In this document: one piece after another, positions 17,840 to 27,110 of the stretch
How positions within the stretch are numbered: position 1 is the first letter of the stretch
How the letters are laid out: every line of letters begins with the position of its first letter
Origin: Bacillus cereus G9842
GTDB lineage: Bacteria; Bacillota; Bacilli; Bacillales; Bacillaceae_G
Length of the DNA: 64,000 nucleotides
Direction of reading: 5' to 3'
Assembly: GCF_000021305.1 (NCBI RefSeq)
Contig: NC_011775.1
Coordinates: forward strand, 1 to 64,000
Translations under genes and position numbers: made by a program
The notes under the pieces: model-generated
What the model was told of the DNA's origin: nothing
What the model saw: the letters and a program-made list of their open reading frames with translations, nothing else
Databases searched by the model: none

Positions 17840-18247
17840 ATGAATAAGTCAATTATTTCAGGTAAGATTGTAAAAGATATTTGGTATAAAAATCAGGTCG
17901 CTAAAATTACATTGGCTGTAAAAAAAGAAAAGATAAAAAAAAATGACGCAAAAGATGTAGATTTTATTCCCGTTACCGTTTTAGGAGCTAGAGCTGATTA
18001 TGTATATAATTCATTAAAAAAGGGAGATTTCGTTGAGGTAGTAGGTACAATAAATGATGGAGCTTATAAAGATAATAATAAAGAAATTAAATACGGAAGC
18101 TCTTATGTAGAATGTGAAAAAATAGAACTTATTATTCCTGCAACATCCAATACCAATGCCAAAAAAGATGATAATAAAATAATGGACAAAGATATTTTAT
18201 TAATTGGTAAGGAAGTAGATTTTAAAGATGATGAACTACCATTTTAA
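17840..18247 (+). CDS. ssb: Single-stranded DNA-binding protein (SSB-like)
   Basis: The 135-aa protein has an OB-fold pattern (NKSIISGKIVKDIWYKN, then FIPVTVLGARADYVYNSLKKGDFVEVVG) at residues 1-100, a short linker and the acidic tip DDELPF at its end. That tip is the SSB signature that recruits replication and repair enzymes. It is shorter than the chromosomal SSB (about 170 aa) because the linker is short. It sits just downstream of the probable replication region, behind a shared-type leader hairpin. Confidence 0.85.
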   Translation: MNKSIISGKIVKDIWYKNQVAKITLAVKKEKIKKNDAKDVDFIPVTVLGARADYVYNSLKKGDFVEVVGTINDGAYKDNNKEIKYGSSYVECEKIELIIPATSNTNAKKDDNKIMDKDILLIGKEVDFKDDELPF

Positions 18248-18266
18248 AAAAATAGTATACGGATCC

Positions 18267-18312
18267 TATTTTCCCCTGTAAGCGTTTCTAAGCTGAAGCG
18301 AGGGGGAAAATA
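18267..18312 (+). terminator. Hairpin after ssb
   Basis: TATTTTCCCC pairs with GGGGAAAATA, with a 25-base loop that contains AAGCGT/GAAGCG; followed by CTTGTTTT. Confidence 0.55.
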
Positions 18313-18438
18313 CTTGTTTTAAAGTAAAATCCCTATATAAGTTAATTAAAGGCTAAAATATATCCTGTTATCCTTAACCCCGACTTTATTAAAACCAATG
18401 TAAAAGATACTACCGCCCTTGCTATGCTCGGTTGGTGG

Positions 18439-18486
18439 CATTTTGAAAACTCAAACGGAAAAACAACCCTTTGAATTTTCAAAATG
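18439..18486. repeat. Long inverted repeat
   Basis: CATTTTGAAAA (18439-18449) pairs perfectly with TTTTCAAAATG (18476-18486). The pairing extends inward through CTCAAA/TTTGAA with one mismatch, giving a stem of about 17 bp and a loop of about 14. There is no U run on either side, so a terminator is unlikely. A structured origin element is possible. Confidence 0.5.
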
Positions 18487-18523
18487 TATTATGTTTAATC
18501 GTAGATAAAATAAAACTTATGTT

Positions 18524-18572
18524 AAAAAAAGACAAACCTATTTATCCATATAAGGACAAGGTTTGTCTTTTT
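18524..18572. terminator. Bidirectional terminator-like hairpin
   Basis: AAAAAAAGACAAACCT pairs with AGGTTTGTCTTTTT, with A and T runs on both sides. Confidence 0.65.
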
Positions 18573-18995
18573 AATGTAGGGTAATAAAGTGTTTAGTGAT
18601 TATTATTATAACTGAATTTTTGAATATCTTCAACCATGTATGACATTTTATTAACAAGCATACTAGTAATATTAAAATCTTTTATAAATATATATCTTAT
18701 ATATATTAAAAAGAAATAAAGATAAAACTTTTATAGGTTCTCCTAAATAGGGGTTAGACTTACTCTCACAAGGGGAAATTTCATGTGAGAGCATAAAAAA
18801 TCATAAATTGTAAAAAATGTCTTCGTAGATTCAAGGATTATTAGATTTTCAATTCTACAAAAAAGCAGAAAGAGAATTATATGTTTCTACATGAAATCGG
18901 AAAGAAATTAATACAAATCACATTATATTTATTCAATCATGTAAATATGATTTATTTCCTTGAAATTGGTAAATGAAGCGTTGTTTAGCATCCAA

Positions 18996-19256
18996 TTATC
19001 CACATTTTGTTCAGATAATGTTGCAATTTGTTAACATTAATCAGTATTTAAACATAACTCACATTATTATTGATGATTTTTATTAGATGAATTCAATGAC
19101 ACTAGCATTTTCAATACCTTTGAGAATATATTATTCACATTTAGTCATTTTTTTCCTCATATCCACTATTTTTTTAAAAATTCTTGTGATTTTTTGTAGA
19201 TAAAAATTCGTATGTATTCCTACATGTGAAGAATATTAAATGTATATTGTGGAAAA
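18996..19256. promoter_or_regulatory. DnaA-box-like sites
   Basis: TTATCCACA at 18996-19004 is the DnaA consensus. TTTTCCACA on the minus strand at 19248-19256 also fits TTWTNCACA. Two sites in opposite orientation within 260 bases, in AT-rich DNA beside a rep-like gene, suggest host initiator loading. The sites are visible; their use is inferred. Confidence 0.45.
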
Positions 19257-19429
19257 TTTTATTTAAGTAGAAGAAGATTTGTATTGAATTGTATAAAAAA
19301 AGCTCCATTTCACATGAAGTCCTTCTGATTTGATATTTATAAATAGGGTAGTAGAAAAGAGGGGTTAATGAAACAAACACGAATAGCCCTCTACTTTCGG
19401 TTTTTTCAAAAATAGAGAGCTTTTTATTC

Positions 19430-21142
19430 TTATTTTGTTTCCATTGCGGTTAGCACCTGATCTGCAGTTGTTATGGATACGCCAGCACGTATTAAGCGTT
19501 CAAAGGTACGCATAAACTCTAGTAAATTAAACTGTTTTGGTAGCTCAATTACACGCAGCTGCTCTTGGGGTAGTTTATCAATGGATTCGATAAACCACTC
19601 ACGTACATCACTTGGAATTGTGCGTTCTTTATGGCCACGAACTTTTAGTTTTTCACGCATTTCAATTTCTAAAGCGATATATGAATGGAGATTCACTCCC
19701 TGATCATATGCATATTTCCTAAATAACGTTTCTTCCTGGTATTTTAGATAATTACGGTGATAAGATTCCTCCGTCACTGGTACCGCAAACTTTTGCTTTA
19801 GTAGTGCATGCACATTTCTGAACATCCTCTTAATATTGTGTAGAGAGTACATAGAATAATGTAAACCGAAATTAAAGACAGCTTGCTCACGGTCACTATT
19901 TCTCTCTTTTGGTATATGTTGTGCAATAAGAGGGTAGATACCTTCTTTCGCTGCAGTATCAAGGATTTGATATTGAGATGTTTGATGTAATAGTTTTTTC
20001 AATGTATATACAATTTTCTTTGGATATCCTTCTTTTCGATCAACCATGTCACGAAGCCCGCGAATTACACTACGGATTTGACGATGACAAGTATACTTTA
20101 ATACGTGAATGAACTTATTCATGTCTGCAGACAGTTCACCGATATTCATCTCTTGTAGAACTGCTTCAATAAATTTCGCTTTACGAGAATAGGTAGCTTT
20201 TGGTGTAAATGGATTCCTGTGTTGTTCTTCTCCAGCTTCTTTAGTACATAAGAAGTCTGGATGGATAGATAGATATAGTGTTGTATATCGTTTTGTATGT
20301 TTTACACCTTTTTGCATTTTACAAATCTTGAATAGGGGATTCCCTGTACATGGTAATGCAGTTGTTAATTCATCGATAACCGCACGGATTTGATGCGGAT
20401 ATTTTTTATGTAAGAAACGATACATTCCGCCAAAGTGAGTTTTGTTTCCTCTTTCGTCCTGCTTGTCCAATGAACGCTTTAACGTTGTTTCAGTATGTTG
20501 TTGCATAGCAATGTCTAAGAATAGTTTCTTAGCTGCTACAGATAGCTTAAAGAAAGCCTTTGTATATACAACAGGACTAATGTATACGTATGGATTTGCC
20601 TTTTCTGTTTCCTCATTCATAAAGTGAGTGAGTTTAATTGTATATCGGCCATCTATGCCATTTTCGATAGAGATTATGTTATGTATGCTTAACTTCTTAA
20701 GAGCGATATAGAATTGAGAATGCTGAATGTATGCAAGCTCTTCTTTATATTGCTTGTAATCTTCCCACATCATATGTATTGTTACATTTGGAATGACGCC
20801 GTTTGTATAGCATATCTTATGGAGGTATAAGAATACTTCAAGATCAGCATTCGTAATACCGTATAATTTATGTTTTCGTCCTGTTTTTTCTGCCAGTGTA
20901 GACATTATTGTGCGACGTGAAAAAGATGGCTTGGCTTTTTCGACAAAGCCTTCTACATCAGCAATACGTTCTTCGTATGTCATGTGCTGCAGAATATCTT
21001 CTAAATATGTATCTTTATAGCTGTAGTACCTCTCTTCAAATGTTTCCACAAGCTTTTGCCAAGATTTTAGTGTTACTAACACAGCATTGGTTGTTTCCCC
21101 ATTTAAGCTACGTTGATTTTGTATTACAAATGATTTCCCCAT
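19430..21142 (-). CDS. Replication-initiator-like protein
   Basis: The 570-aa basic, soluble protein has no membrane or secretion signal. A helical DNA-binding-type region at about 80-165 includes SQFYIALKKLSIHNIISI, resembling a winged helix. The rest is rich in Arg/Lys and His. No catalytic rolling-circle Tyr motif was recognised, so a theta-type initiator is more likely. The decisive context is the set of iterons directly upstream (21435-21715) and DnaA-box-like sites downstream. Start set to ATG 21142, with GGAGGTG upstream; GTG 21151 is inside that site. Confidence 0.65.
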   Translation of the reverse strand: MGKSFVIQNQRSLNGETTNAVLVTLKSWQKLVETFEERYYSYKDTYLEDILQHMTYEERIADVEGFVEKAKPSFSRRTIMSTLAEKTGRKHKLYGITNADLEVFLYLHKICYTNGVIPNVTIHMMWEDYKQYKEELAYIQHSQFYIALKKLSIHNIISIENGIDGRYTIKLTHFMNEETEKANPYVYISPVVYTKAFFKLSVAAKKLFLDIAMQQHTETTLKRSLDKQDERGNKTHFGGMYRFLHKKYPHQIRAVIDELTTALPCTGNPLFKICKMQKGVKHTKRYTTLYLSIHPDFLCTKEAGEEQHRNPFTPKATYSRKAKFIEAVLQEMNIGELSADMNKFIHVLKYTCHRQIRSVIRGLRDMVDRKEGYPKKIVYTLKKLLHQTSQYQILDTAAKEGIYPLIAQHIPKERNSDREQAVFNFGLHYSMYSLHNIKRMFRNVHALLKQKFAVPVTEESYHRNYLKYQEETLFRKYAYDQGVNLHSYIALEIEMREKLKVRGHKERTIPSDVREWFIESIDKLPQEQLRVIELPKQFNLLEFMRTFERLIRAGVSITTADQVLTAMETK

Positions 21143-21848
21143 CTTTTTCACCTCCGTTCTGCAAATTCAGAAATATATGTCAAAATACTATAAAATATAC
21201 CAATTTTGATTATAGCAAAACGAATTTTGTAAAAATGCGCCCTTTAAGAGAAATTGTATAAAGGGGAAACACATGCTCAACCCTTGAACCACAAGGCTTC
21301 AAAAAAAAAAATAAAAAAACTTATATGCAATTTTTGTGAAAATGTGTTCCCTGTTTCAATGATAAGGGAAACATACAAAATTACTATAAACCTTGATATA
21401 ATCATATTTCTTCAGTTGTTGTTCTTCAGATACACGCATGACTTGAGAAAAATGTTTCCTGTTTTTCGTGTTTTTACGCGCGTGACTTGGGAAAAAAGTA
21501 AAACGTATTTATAAAAAAAAAAACTTATAAACGATATAATCACTGATATAAAGGGGTTTTCGGTATGGATATCTAATAGATTGCACGCATGACTTGGGAA
21601 AAGTGTTTCCTTTTTACAGTTATAAGAAAGAAATTGTTTCCCAAAAGAAGTGCAGTTTATTGTAGGTGTTTCCTCTTTTTTTCGTTATGCGCGTAACTTG
21701 GGAAAAATGTTTCCGCTCAAAAAAAGAAGAAACAATACAAAATTGAATCTAAAATATCAGTAAGATATGATTAAATATACTGGGAAAAAAGTAAAACGAT
21801 AATTTTGATATGGATTTTATATAGTGGACATGTGTAGGGGGATTAATA
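21143..21848. other. Candidate origin between rep-like gene and HEPN-motif gene
   Basis: The gap between divergent genes contains four long direct iterons, several GGGAAAC/GTTTCC partial copies (near 21263, 21347, 21366, 21638 and 21668) and no gene of its own. Length, repeats and the flanking rep-like gene make it the best candidate for a plasmid replication origin in this window. Confidence 0.6.
21435..21800 (+). repeat. Iterons, consensus ACGCRTGACTTGGGAAAAATGTTTCC in parts
   Basis: Full copies start at 21435 (CGCATGACTTGAGAAAAATG), 21477 (GCGTGACTTGGGAAAAAAGT), 21586 (CGCATGACTTGGGAAAAGTG) and 21688 (GCGTAACTTGGGAAAAATG), mostly ending in TTTCC. A shortened copy TGGGAAAAAAGTAAAACG lies at 21782-21799 and matches the end of the second. 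All are on the same strand. Confidence 0.7.
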
Positions 21849-23303
21849 ATGGAATACAAGACAGAGCAGATTATACATAAATTAATAGATAATGGTATAT
21901 TTTTTCGAGTTAACAAAGATGTACTAGCACGTCATTTTTTAAATGATGTTCTTAAAACTAATGTATTTGAATTAAAAATAGAAGAAGTCTCTGAAATGAT
22001 TTGTGAGAAATATGGTTATGAATTAGAAGAATTAGCGCATGAAGAAGTTTATCAATTTGTAGCACATGAAATAATGGGAATTAAAGAGAATATGGAGCCT
22101 TATGCACGTTTTAATCATGAGGTATATCTTGTTATGGAAGACCTAAACAAAATCAAGTATTTGATTCAAGAATATGAATTAAAGCAGCAAGTTAAAGGTA
22201 TTGATAGATATGAAAAGAAAAAATATCAATACTTAGTTGAAAAGCTCCATAATGCGAAAAATGAGATATGTGAATATATGACAGGTGAAATCAAATCATG
22301 TATATATAAAGAAGTCAAAGATTGGAGTAAACCAAATGGATTTCCTAGTTCCGGTAGTTTTAATCAAATGTTACCATCTCGATATTCTTTTAGAGGTAGG
22401 GAAGTAGAATATGAAATGTCGGTGTTTGATGGGTTGAATTATAAATTTAAACTTATGACTTTGAAGGAACGTAATGAGTTGAAAAGTCTACACAATACTA
22501 ATAAAATTGATTTTAATGCACTTGTAAATAGATACATAAAAAAACATGAAATTTACAATAAAATACTATCTCTTATAAAGGAAAATCATGTGCTTAATAA
22601 GAGAGAAATGCTTAAACAAGCAATAGAAATTTATAAAACAGGAAACATGGAATTATTTTGTCAAATTATACCGCTTCAAATTGAAGGGATAATATATGAT
22701 TATTGTATTGAGCTAGGAGTATCTTCATCTATTATAGAACGGACCTCTTTGGATAAAAAAATAGAAGAAATAGTTAAAAAAGATAGATCGTTCAAATGCC
22801 ATGAATACTTTAAGTATGATTTTATTGAGTTAAGAAATACAGCTGCGCATGGAAGGTTAAACGATAATGTTAATTTCGAAGATACTGCTAATCTGTTAAT
22901 TTTAGATTTAATGTATTTATGTGAGGCTTTAAATACAACTAGTGCGCTAGCGGTTAATAGAATGAGAAGGCTTGTAAAGAGCATTGAAGAAGCTTTTAAT
23001 AACGAGTGCTTATCTGTAAACGAGTTAGTATTCTCGTTTATAGTAAAGTACAGAGATAAGTCCCTTCCATCTTTTTATGAGAAGGAAAATGTAATACAAG
23101 AGATAATAAAATATGCTAAGAGCGACAAATTTTTGGATTATATTTATATTCACATAATGGAACCTTCGTTAGTATCAGGATATTCACAGAAACAAAATCA
23201 AGAAATTGAAAAAGTTATAGTATATTTAATGAGTTTAAATGATGTTAAAAAACAATATGTCGATTTATTAAAATTATTAGCAAATAATTCAAATGTAAGA
23301 TAG
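21849..23303 (+). CDS. HEPN-motif protein beside the origin
   Basis: The 484-aa protein is all-helical with a charged N-terminal half. The C-terminal half holds ELRNTAAHGRLN; Arg329 and His334 form the R-x4-H signature of HEPN domains (region about 230-375). The N-terminal 200 residues were not recognised. It could be an RNase effector in plasmid stability or phage defence; the single motif does not prove activity. It faces the rep-like gene across the iterons and is followed by the HTH protein with a 50-base gap. Confidence 0.6.
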   Translation: MEYKTEQIIHKLIDNGIFFRVNKDVLARHFLNDVLKTNVFELKIEEVSEMICEKYGYELEELAHEEVYQFVAHEIMGIKENMEPYARFNHEVYLVMEDLNKIKYLIQEYELKQQVKGIDRYEKKKYQYLVEKLHNAKNEICEYMTGEIKSCIYKEVKDWSKPNGFPSSGSFNQMLPSRYSFRGREVEYEMSVFDGLNYKFKLMTLKERNELKSLHNTNKIDFNALVNRYIKKHEIYNKILSLIKENHVLNKREMLKQAIEIYKTGNMELFCQIIPLQIEGIIYDYCIELGVSSSIIERTSLDKKIEEIVKKDRSFKCHEYFKYDFIELRNTAAHGRLNDNVNFEDTANLLILDLMYLCEALNTTSALAVNRMRRLVKSIEEAFNNECLSVNELVFSFIVKYRDKSLPSFYEKENVIQEIIKYAKSDKFLDYIYIHIMEPSLVSGYSQKQNQEIEKVIVYLMSLNDVKKQYVDLLKLLANNSNVR

Positions 23304-23353
23304 TACATGAATATATACATTTGCGCACCATATTAGGTGAATTGGAGGGGAAT

Positions 23354-25078
23354 ATGGACCAATTAAAACAATTGTTTCAAAATACTTTATTAGCAGCATA
23401 TCCGCTATTTCAAAATATAGAAAATAATGAACGAATCTTTAATAAATGGAGAGGTCTTTGTACGTTAATTAATAGTGATATTAGTTATATAGAGGATCCT
23501 ATGTATACTTCGTTCTCATTTAAAACATTTGCAAATTGGATATCATATAAGGAATCTCAAGGCGTTGGTATAATGGAAATTGTTGCACAGGTAGAAAGAT
23601 ACCGACCTGAAGTATTTGAATTGCTCGCTAATGATATTGAAAAAGAATTTGAAATTCTTTTAGTAAAACAAAAACATGAAAATCAACATTCAGTGGAGCA
23701 GCAGAACTTCATCGAACATAGTAGTGCGGGTTTTATGTACCATTTAACTGATACAATTGCAAAAAATAATTTTACAGAAGACAAGGAGTTAAATGCACAT
23801 ATTGCTGAGTTGCCGGATAAGAATAACAGTCTAGTACTTGTATCATCTCGCTTTAATGATGGAGACATGAAATTAAGAGGTGCAGGGGAATTAAATAGAT
23901 GGAATACATTAGTTGATTCTACTTTTGTTGACCGAGTAATGGATGACCTAACTGCAGATTGTTTAGATATTGTAACTGAGATCTGGGTAAAGTCCGCAAA
24001 TATAGAAAATAGCTCAGTACATATAGGTTATGAAGAAATATTAGAAATGTGTAATATGAAGCAGGTGAAAAATGGTAGGTCTTATTATCGAAAAGAGGAC
24101 CGTTTAAAGATTATGGAGCGATTAGCTGCACTTGCAACAATTTTTATATATGTAAACGAAGATAATGAAATTGTTATATTAAATGATGATGAGAATCCTA
24201 GTGAGTCACTTGCTTATAAAAAACAACGTGTCCGAAGATTATTTGTGATGGATGAAGTTGTATTTGCTAAGGATATTGAAACCGATGAAATGTTAGGTAT
24301 CGAAAGTATGAATGTCGCACCAGGAACATTTTTATCTAAGTATTTATTTGGATCGGAAAAATTGACTGGTTTGCTATCGAAAAAGGCTCTTGAATACAAT
24401 AGTAAACAGCAGCGATATCATAAGAGGCTGACAAGGTATTTAAGTTGGAGATGGCGAATTCAGCAAGCTTATCAGCATTTAGTACATCCATATTCAATCG
24501 GTGGTCCAAAAGGCCTTATAACTGTTATGGGTGTAAGCATGAATCAAAATCCTGCAAGAATAAGAAATGTATTCGAAAAGACGCTTGATGATTTAATGCG
24601 TGATGAAGTAATAAAGGAATGGCAATACCAAACACCGATTGATGAGGAGAAATGTTCTGGGCGTAACTGGCTTGTAGATTATTGGCTAAACCTAAAAGTA
24701 ACAATTACACCCACTGATGAGTTAGTAACGTTACAGCAAGAGCTTTTACAAAAGAAGAAAATTGCTCCTAAAAATAATTTGTTAACTACATTGGTAAAAG
24801 AGCCAGAGTTAGAGGTGCTTAGTATGGAAACTGAAGAAATTCTTGCACCTCAAATGAACCTGCAACAGACAAATAAAGATATTGATTGGTATCAGCAGAA
24901 AATTATCCATTACAAAGAAGAAAATAAATGTAGTTTAAGGGATATCGCAAAAGAAATAGAGATATCACCGTCTAATCTTTCAAAACTATTAACAGGTAAA
25001 CGTAAAAGATTAAGCGATGAAACAAAGAATAAATTGGATAAATGGATTGAGAGACAAGAGGTAGTAAATCTACTATAG
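23354..25078 (+). CDS. HTH protein downstream of the origin
   Basis: The 574-aa protein has no recognised enzyme motif. The centre (about 375-450) reads LSWRWRIQQAYQHLVHPYSI and onward as a DNA-binding-type helical domain. The last 55 residues form a clear XRE-like helix-turn-helix (CSLRDIAKEIEISPSNLSKL). I set the start at ATG 23354 after TTGGAGGGG. Position next to the iterons suggests a replication, partition or copy-control role. Confidence 0.65.
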   Translation: MDQLKQLFQNTLLAAYPLFQNIENNERIFNKWRGLCTLINSDISYIEDPMYTSFSFKTFANWISYKESQGVGIMEIVAQVERYRPEVFELLANDIEKEFEILLVKQKHENQHSVEQQNFIEHSSAGFMYHLTDTIAKNNFTEDKELNAHIAELPDKNNSLVLVSSRFNDGDMKLRGAGELNRWNTLVDSTFVDRVMDDLTADCLDIVTEIWVKSANIENSSVHIGYEEILEMCNMKQVKNGRSYYRKEDRLKIMERLAALATIFIYVNEDNEIVILNDDENPSESLAYKKQRVRRLFVMDEVVFAKDIETDEMLGIESMNVAPGTFLSKYLFGSEKLTGLLSKKALEYNSKQQRYHKRLTRYLSWRWRIQQAYQHLVHPYSIGGPKGLITVMGVSMNQNPARIRNVFEKTLDDLMRDEVIKEWQYQTPIDEEKCSGRNWLVDYWLNLKVTITPTDELVTLQQELLQKKKIAPKNNLLTTLVKEPELEVLSMETEEILAPQMNLQQTNKDIDWYQQKIIHYKEENKCSLRDIAKEIEISPSNLSKLLTGKRKRLSDETKNKLDKWIERQEVVNLL

Positions 25079-25123
25079 ATTTTTATCTTTATTATACCGA
25101 TGTATAAAGATAGGGACTTATAT

Positions 25124-25157
25124 AAAAAATGCGAACAAATTTGTTCGCATTTTTTTA
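25124..25157. terminator. Bidirectional terminator
   Basis: AAAAAATGCGAACAAA pairs perfectly with TTTGTTCGCATTTTTTT between convergent genes. Confidence 0.9.
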
Positions 25158-25177
25158 GTACCATGAAATTAAGCAGC

Positions 25178-25567
25178 TTATAGATTTTTTCTATTGGTTT
25201 TTAAAACATGAAATAAATAAAATGTTTCATATACTAATAGAATTGTAGTTGCTGTAAAACTTGAGAGAATTAATGAAACAATTCCTGCCAATATAATAAG
25301 AATATTTACACCATACTTAACAAGTCCAAAAAAACTATGGCGATGTATTAACGAATGAAAATAAGAAATTATGAATGAAGGATCTAGTTTAAAGTCATGT
25401 GGGATATATATTGGTAATGCAAGGTATCTTATGGTTAGAATAAGAAGGCCTAAAAAGATGTAATACCCACCAAGTAAATAACCTAAAAATATGATAAAGA
25501 AACTATAAACAAACCATCCGAAGATAATAGAACGTTTTATATTGGTAACATATTTTTGATCAAACAT
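25178..25567 (-). CDS. Multi-TM membrane protein
   Basis: The 129-aa protein has about four hydrophobic segments (residues 12-45 as a double pass, 82-100 and 102-120). Family unknown. Its ATG directly follows the stop codon of the upstream gene (TAGATG), so translation is coupled. Confidence 0.7.
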   Translation of the reverse strand: MFDQKYVTNIKRSIIFGWFVYSFFIIFLGYLLGGYYIFLGLLILTIRYLALPIYIPHDFKLDPSFIISYFHSLIHRHSFFGLVKYGVNILIILAGIVSLILSSFTATTILLVYETFYLFHVLKTNRKNL

Positions 25568-26035
25568 CTATTCGCCGCCACCGCCGCCGCCATCACCACC
25601 GCCACTATCGCCACTACCATTAGAATCGTGATCTCCATGATGACTTCCATGAACTCCATGATGATTAGTTTGGTGATGAGCATGTTTATGGGAGCCTGAA
25701 TCATTAATAGGATCATTAACCATGCTGGTTACTTCGTTATTATCTTCAAAAAGATAATCGCTATTGCTACGTGTTTTCGTAGTGCCGCTCTTCTGCTTTG
25801 AATGAATAATAATTCTTTCATTATTTTTGTTAGGCTCTCTTAAATTCTTGATAAAGGATAATTCATCTTTGATTTCCTCGTCATCTACTTCTTCGATCTC
25901 TTCATAATCGTTTCTTCTACTTAAAGCATCTTCTTTAATTAACTTCGTTTTAATTTTATACATGATACCTCTAAATAATATGTAAAAACCTGCAAGTAAA
26001 AGTACCATTGCAATTACTAATTTAAAATTGAGCAA
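25568..26035 (-). CDS. Membrane-anchored protein with His- and Gly-rich tail
   Basis: The 155-aa protein has one N-terminal membrane helix (4-22), an acidic middle (EEIEEVDDEEIKDE) and a tail with more than ten His (residues 113-137) ending in a Gly-rich run (GGGDGGGGGGE). The His cluster suggests metal binding. It starts at TTG 26035, eight bases after AAAGGAG. It forms a coupled pair with the multi-TM gene that follows. Confidence 0.7.
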   Translation of the reverse strand: MLNFKLVIAMVLLLAGFYILFRGIMYKIKTKLIKEDALSRRNDYEEIEEVDDEEIKDELSFIKNLREPNKNNERIIIHSKQKSGTTKTRSNSDYLFEDNNEVTSMVNDPINDSGSHKHAHHQTNHHGVHGSHHGDHDSNGSGDSGGGDGGGGGGE

Positions 26036-26224
26036 TTGTATTACTCCTTTCGTATATAAATTATGACATTATTATATCTTATATCTAAAATCCATACTTT
26101 TAAAAATCTAGATATAGTTTGCCGGAATAGTATGTGATAAATAAAAAAATGTTTATATTGCTAAAGAATTTTGTTATTATATATCCATAATTAATTTTTG
26201 TATATTATGTTTTGAAAATATCAA

Positions 26225-26281
26225 TGCCGGTCTTTTGGATCATTAGAGAAATTTCTAATAATTTGAGAGACCGGCTTTTTT
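26225..26281 (+). promoter_or_regulatory. Shared-family leader hairpin (248-aa gene)
   Basis: TATTAT at 26175-26180, AT-rich leader, then GCCGGTCTTTTGGATCATTAG, an AGAAATTTCT inner stem and AGAGACCGGC with six T and GCG. Confidence 0.75.
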
Positions 26282-26310
26282 GCGTTCAAATAATTAAGGA
26301 GGGAATCATT

Positions 26311-27057
26311 ATGATGAAATTTGGTATAGTGGGGTATTTAAAAAATGGAGGAAAATGTATTTTAAAGAATGATTATTTATGGGTACTGATCAATAAGAGT
26401 GAAAATAATTATGACATTTCTGTTTCTGCAAGGGAGTTTAATAGTTATTTACAAGCGAAGCATTGGTTAATACAAAATAAACACTTTGATAATGGAAAAT
26501 TAATAAAAATAATACAACCATCTGGTCAACTTGCTAATGGGACATTACATCGGGTTAGAATTGAGCTTTTGAAGAGAATTGATAAACCTGTAATCCCCTC
26601 CAAAAAGGATATAAAAAGTATTTTTGAAAACACAAGTAAATCTAAAAATACTGTATGGTGGGGAGTCCATTTTAACGGAAGTGTAAAAGTCCATGAGCAT
26701 ATAAATTTATCCATGAGAGATATTAAAGAAGGTTTTGGTATTCACCCATTAAAGGTTCCTTCAGATTTGATACAAAAATATGGAGTTAACGCTTATGTAG
26801 ATAAACTATATAGAAGAGTACTGTATACCTGGTTGGTTCATTTAATGAGTAATCAGACAGAACGACTGGTAGCATTTTCTACATTTTCAGAAAAAGAAAT
26901 TATAGAAAAAATCTATAGTTTGTATGAAGCGATTGATTTTGAAGATTATGACTTATATACAAAGTTAGTTAGTGAGTATAAAAAAGAAATCTCAAATAGA
27001 GTTATTATCTCTGAGATGACTTTTAAAAATAAAATTAAGAGATTAGTTAAAGCGTGA
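26311..27057 (+). CDS. 248-aa hypothetical protein
   Basis: A soluble basic protein with no recognised domain. The N-terminal half is strand-rich (LWVLINKSENNYDISVSARE), the C-terminal half helical. It starts at ATG 26311 (a second ATG follows directly) after AAGGAGGG. The upstream leader hairpin places it in the shared leader group. Its stop lies inside the next terminator. Confidence 0.65.
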   Translation: MMKFGIVGYLKNGGKCILKNDYLWVLINKSENNYDISVSAREFNSYLQAKHWLIQNKHFDNGKLIKIIQPSGQLANGTLHRVRIELLKRIDKPVIPSKKDIKSIFENTSKSKNTVWWGVHFNGSVKVHEHINLSMRDIKEGFGIHPLKVPSDLIQKYGVNAYVDKLYRRVLYTWLVHLMSNQTERLVAFSTFSEKEIIEKIYSLYEAIDFEDYDLYTKLVSEYKKEISNRVIISEMTFKNKIKRLVKA

Positions 27058-27084
27058 TAACAATGGTTATATCATGCTTTTTTT
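27049..27084 (+). terminator. Terminator overlapping the stop codon
   Basis: AAGCGTGATAAC pairs with GTTATATCATGCTT (one G-U, one bulge) and seven T follow. Confidence 0.75.
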
Positions 27085-27110
27085 ATAGAAAATTATAGGG
27101 AGTGTTTAAT

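Larger units (their letters stand above)
18248..19429. other. Gene-free region with hairpins and DnaA-box-like sites
   Basis: This is the longest gene-free stretch (1.18 kb). It holds the SSB terminator (18267-18312), a long hairpin at 18439-18486 preceded by a GC-richer ACCGCCCTTGC segment, a bidirectional hairpin at 18524-18572, an 8-bp inverted repeat CTCTCACA/TGTGAGAG at 18763-18791, a perfect DnaA box TTATCCACA (18996-19004) and a reverse-strand TTTTCCACA (19248-19256), in very AT-rich DNA. It may be part of a replication or transfer origin next to the rep-like gene. Confidence 0.5.

Noticed and set aside
21254..21514. 86-codon frame through the iteron region
   Set aside because: Overlaps repeats, poor codon pattern and no ribosome site; the iterons explain the sequence.
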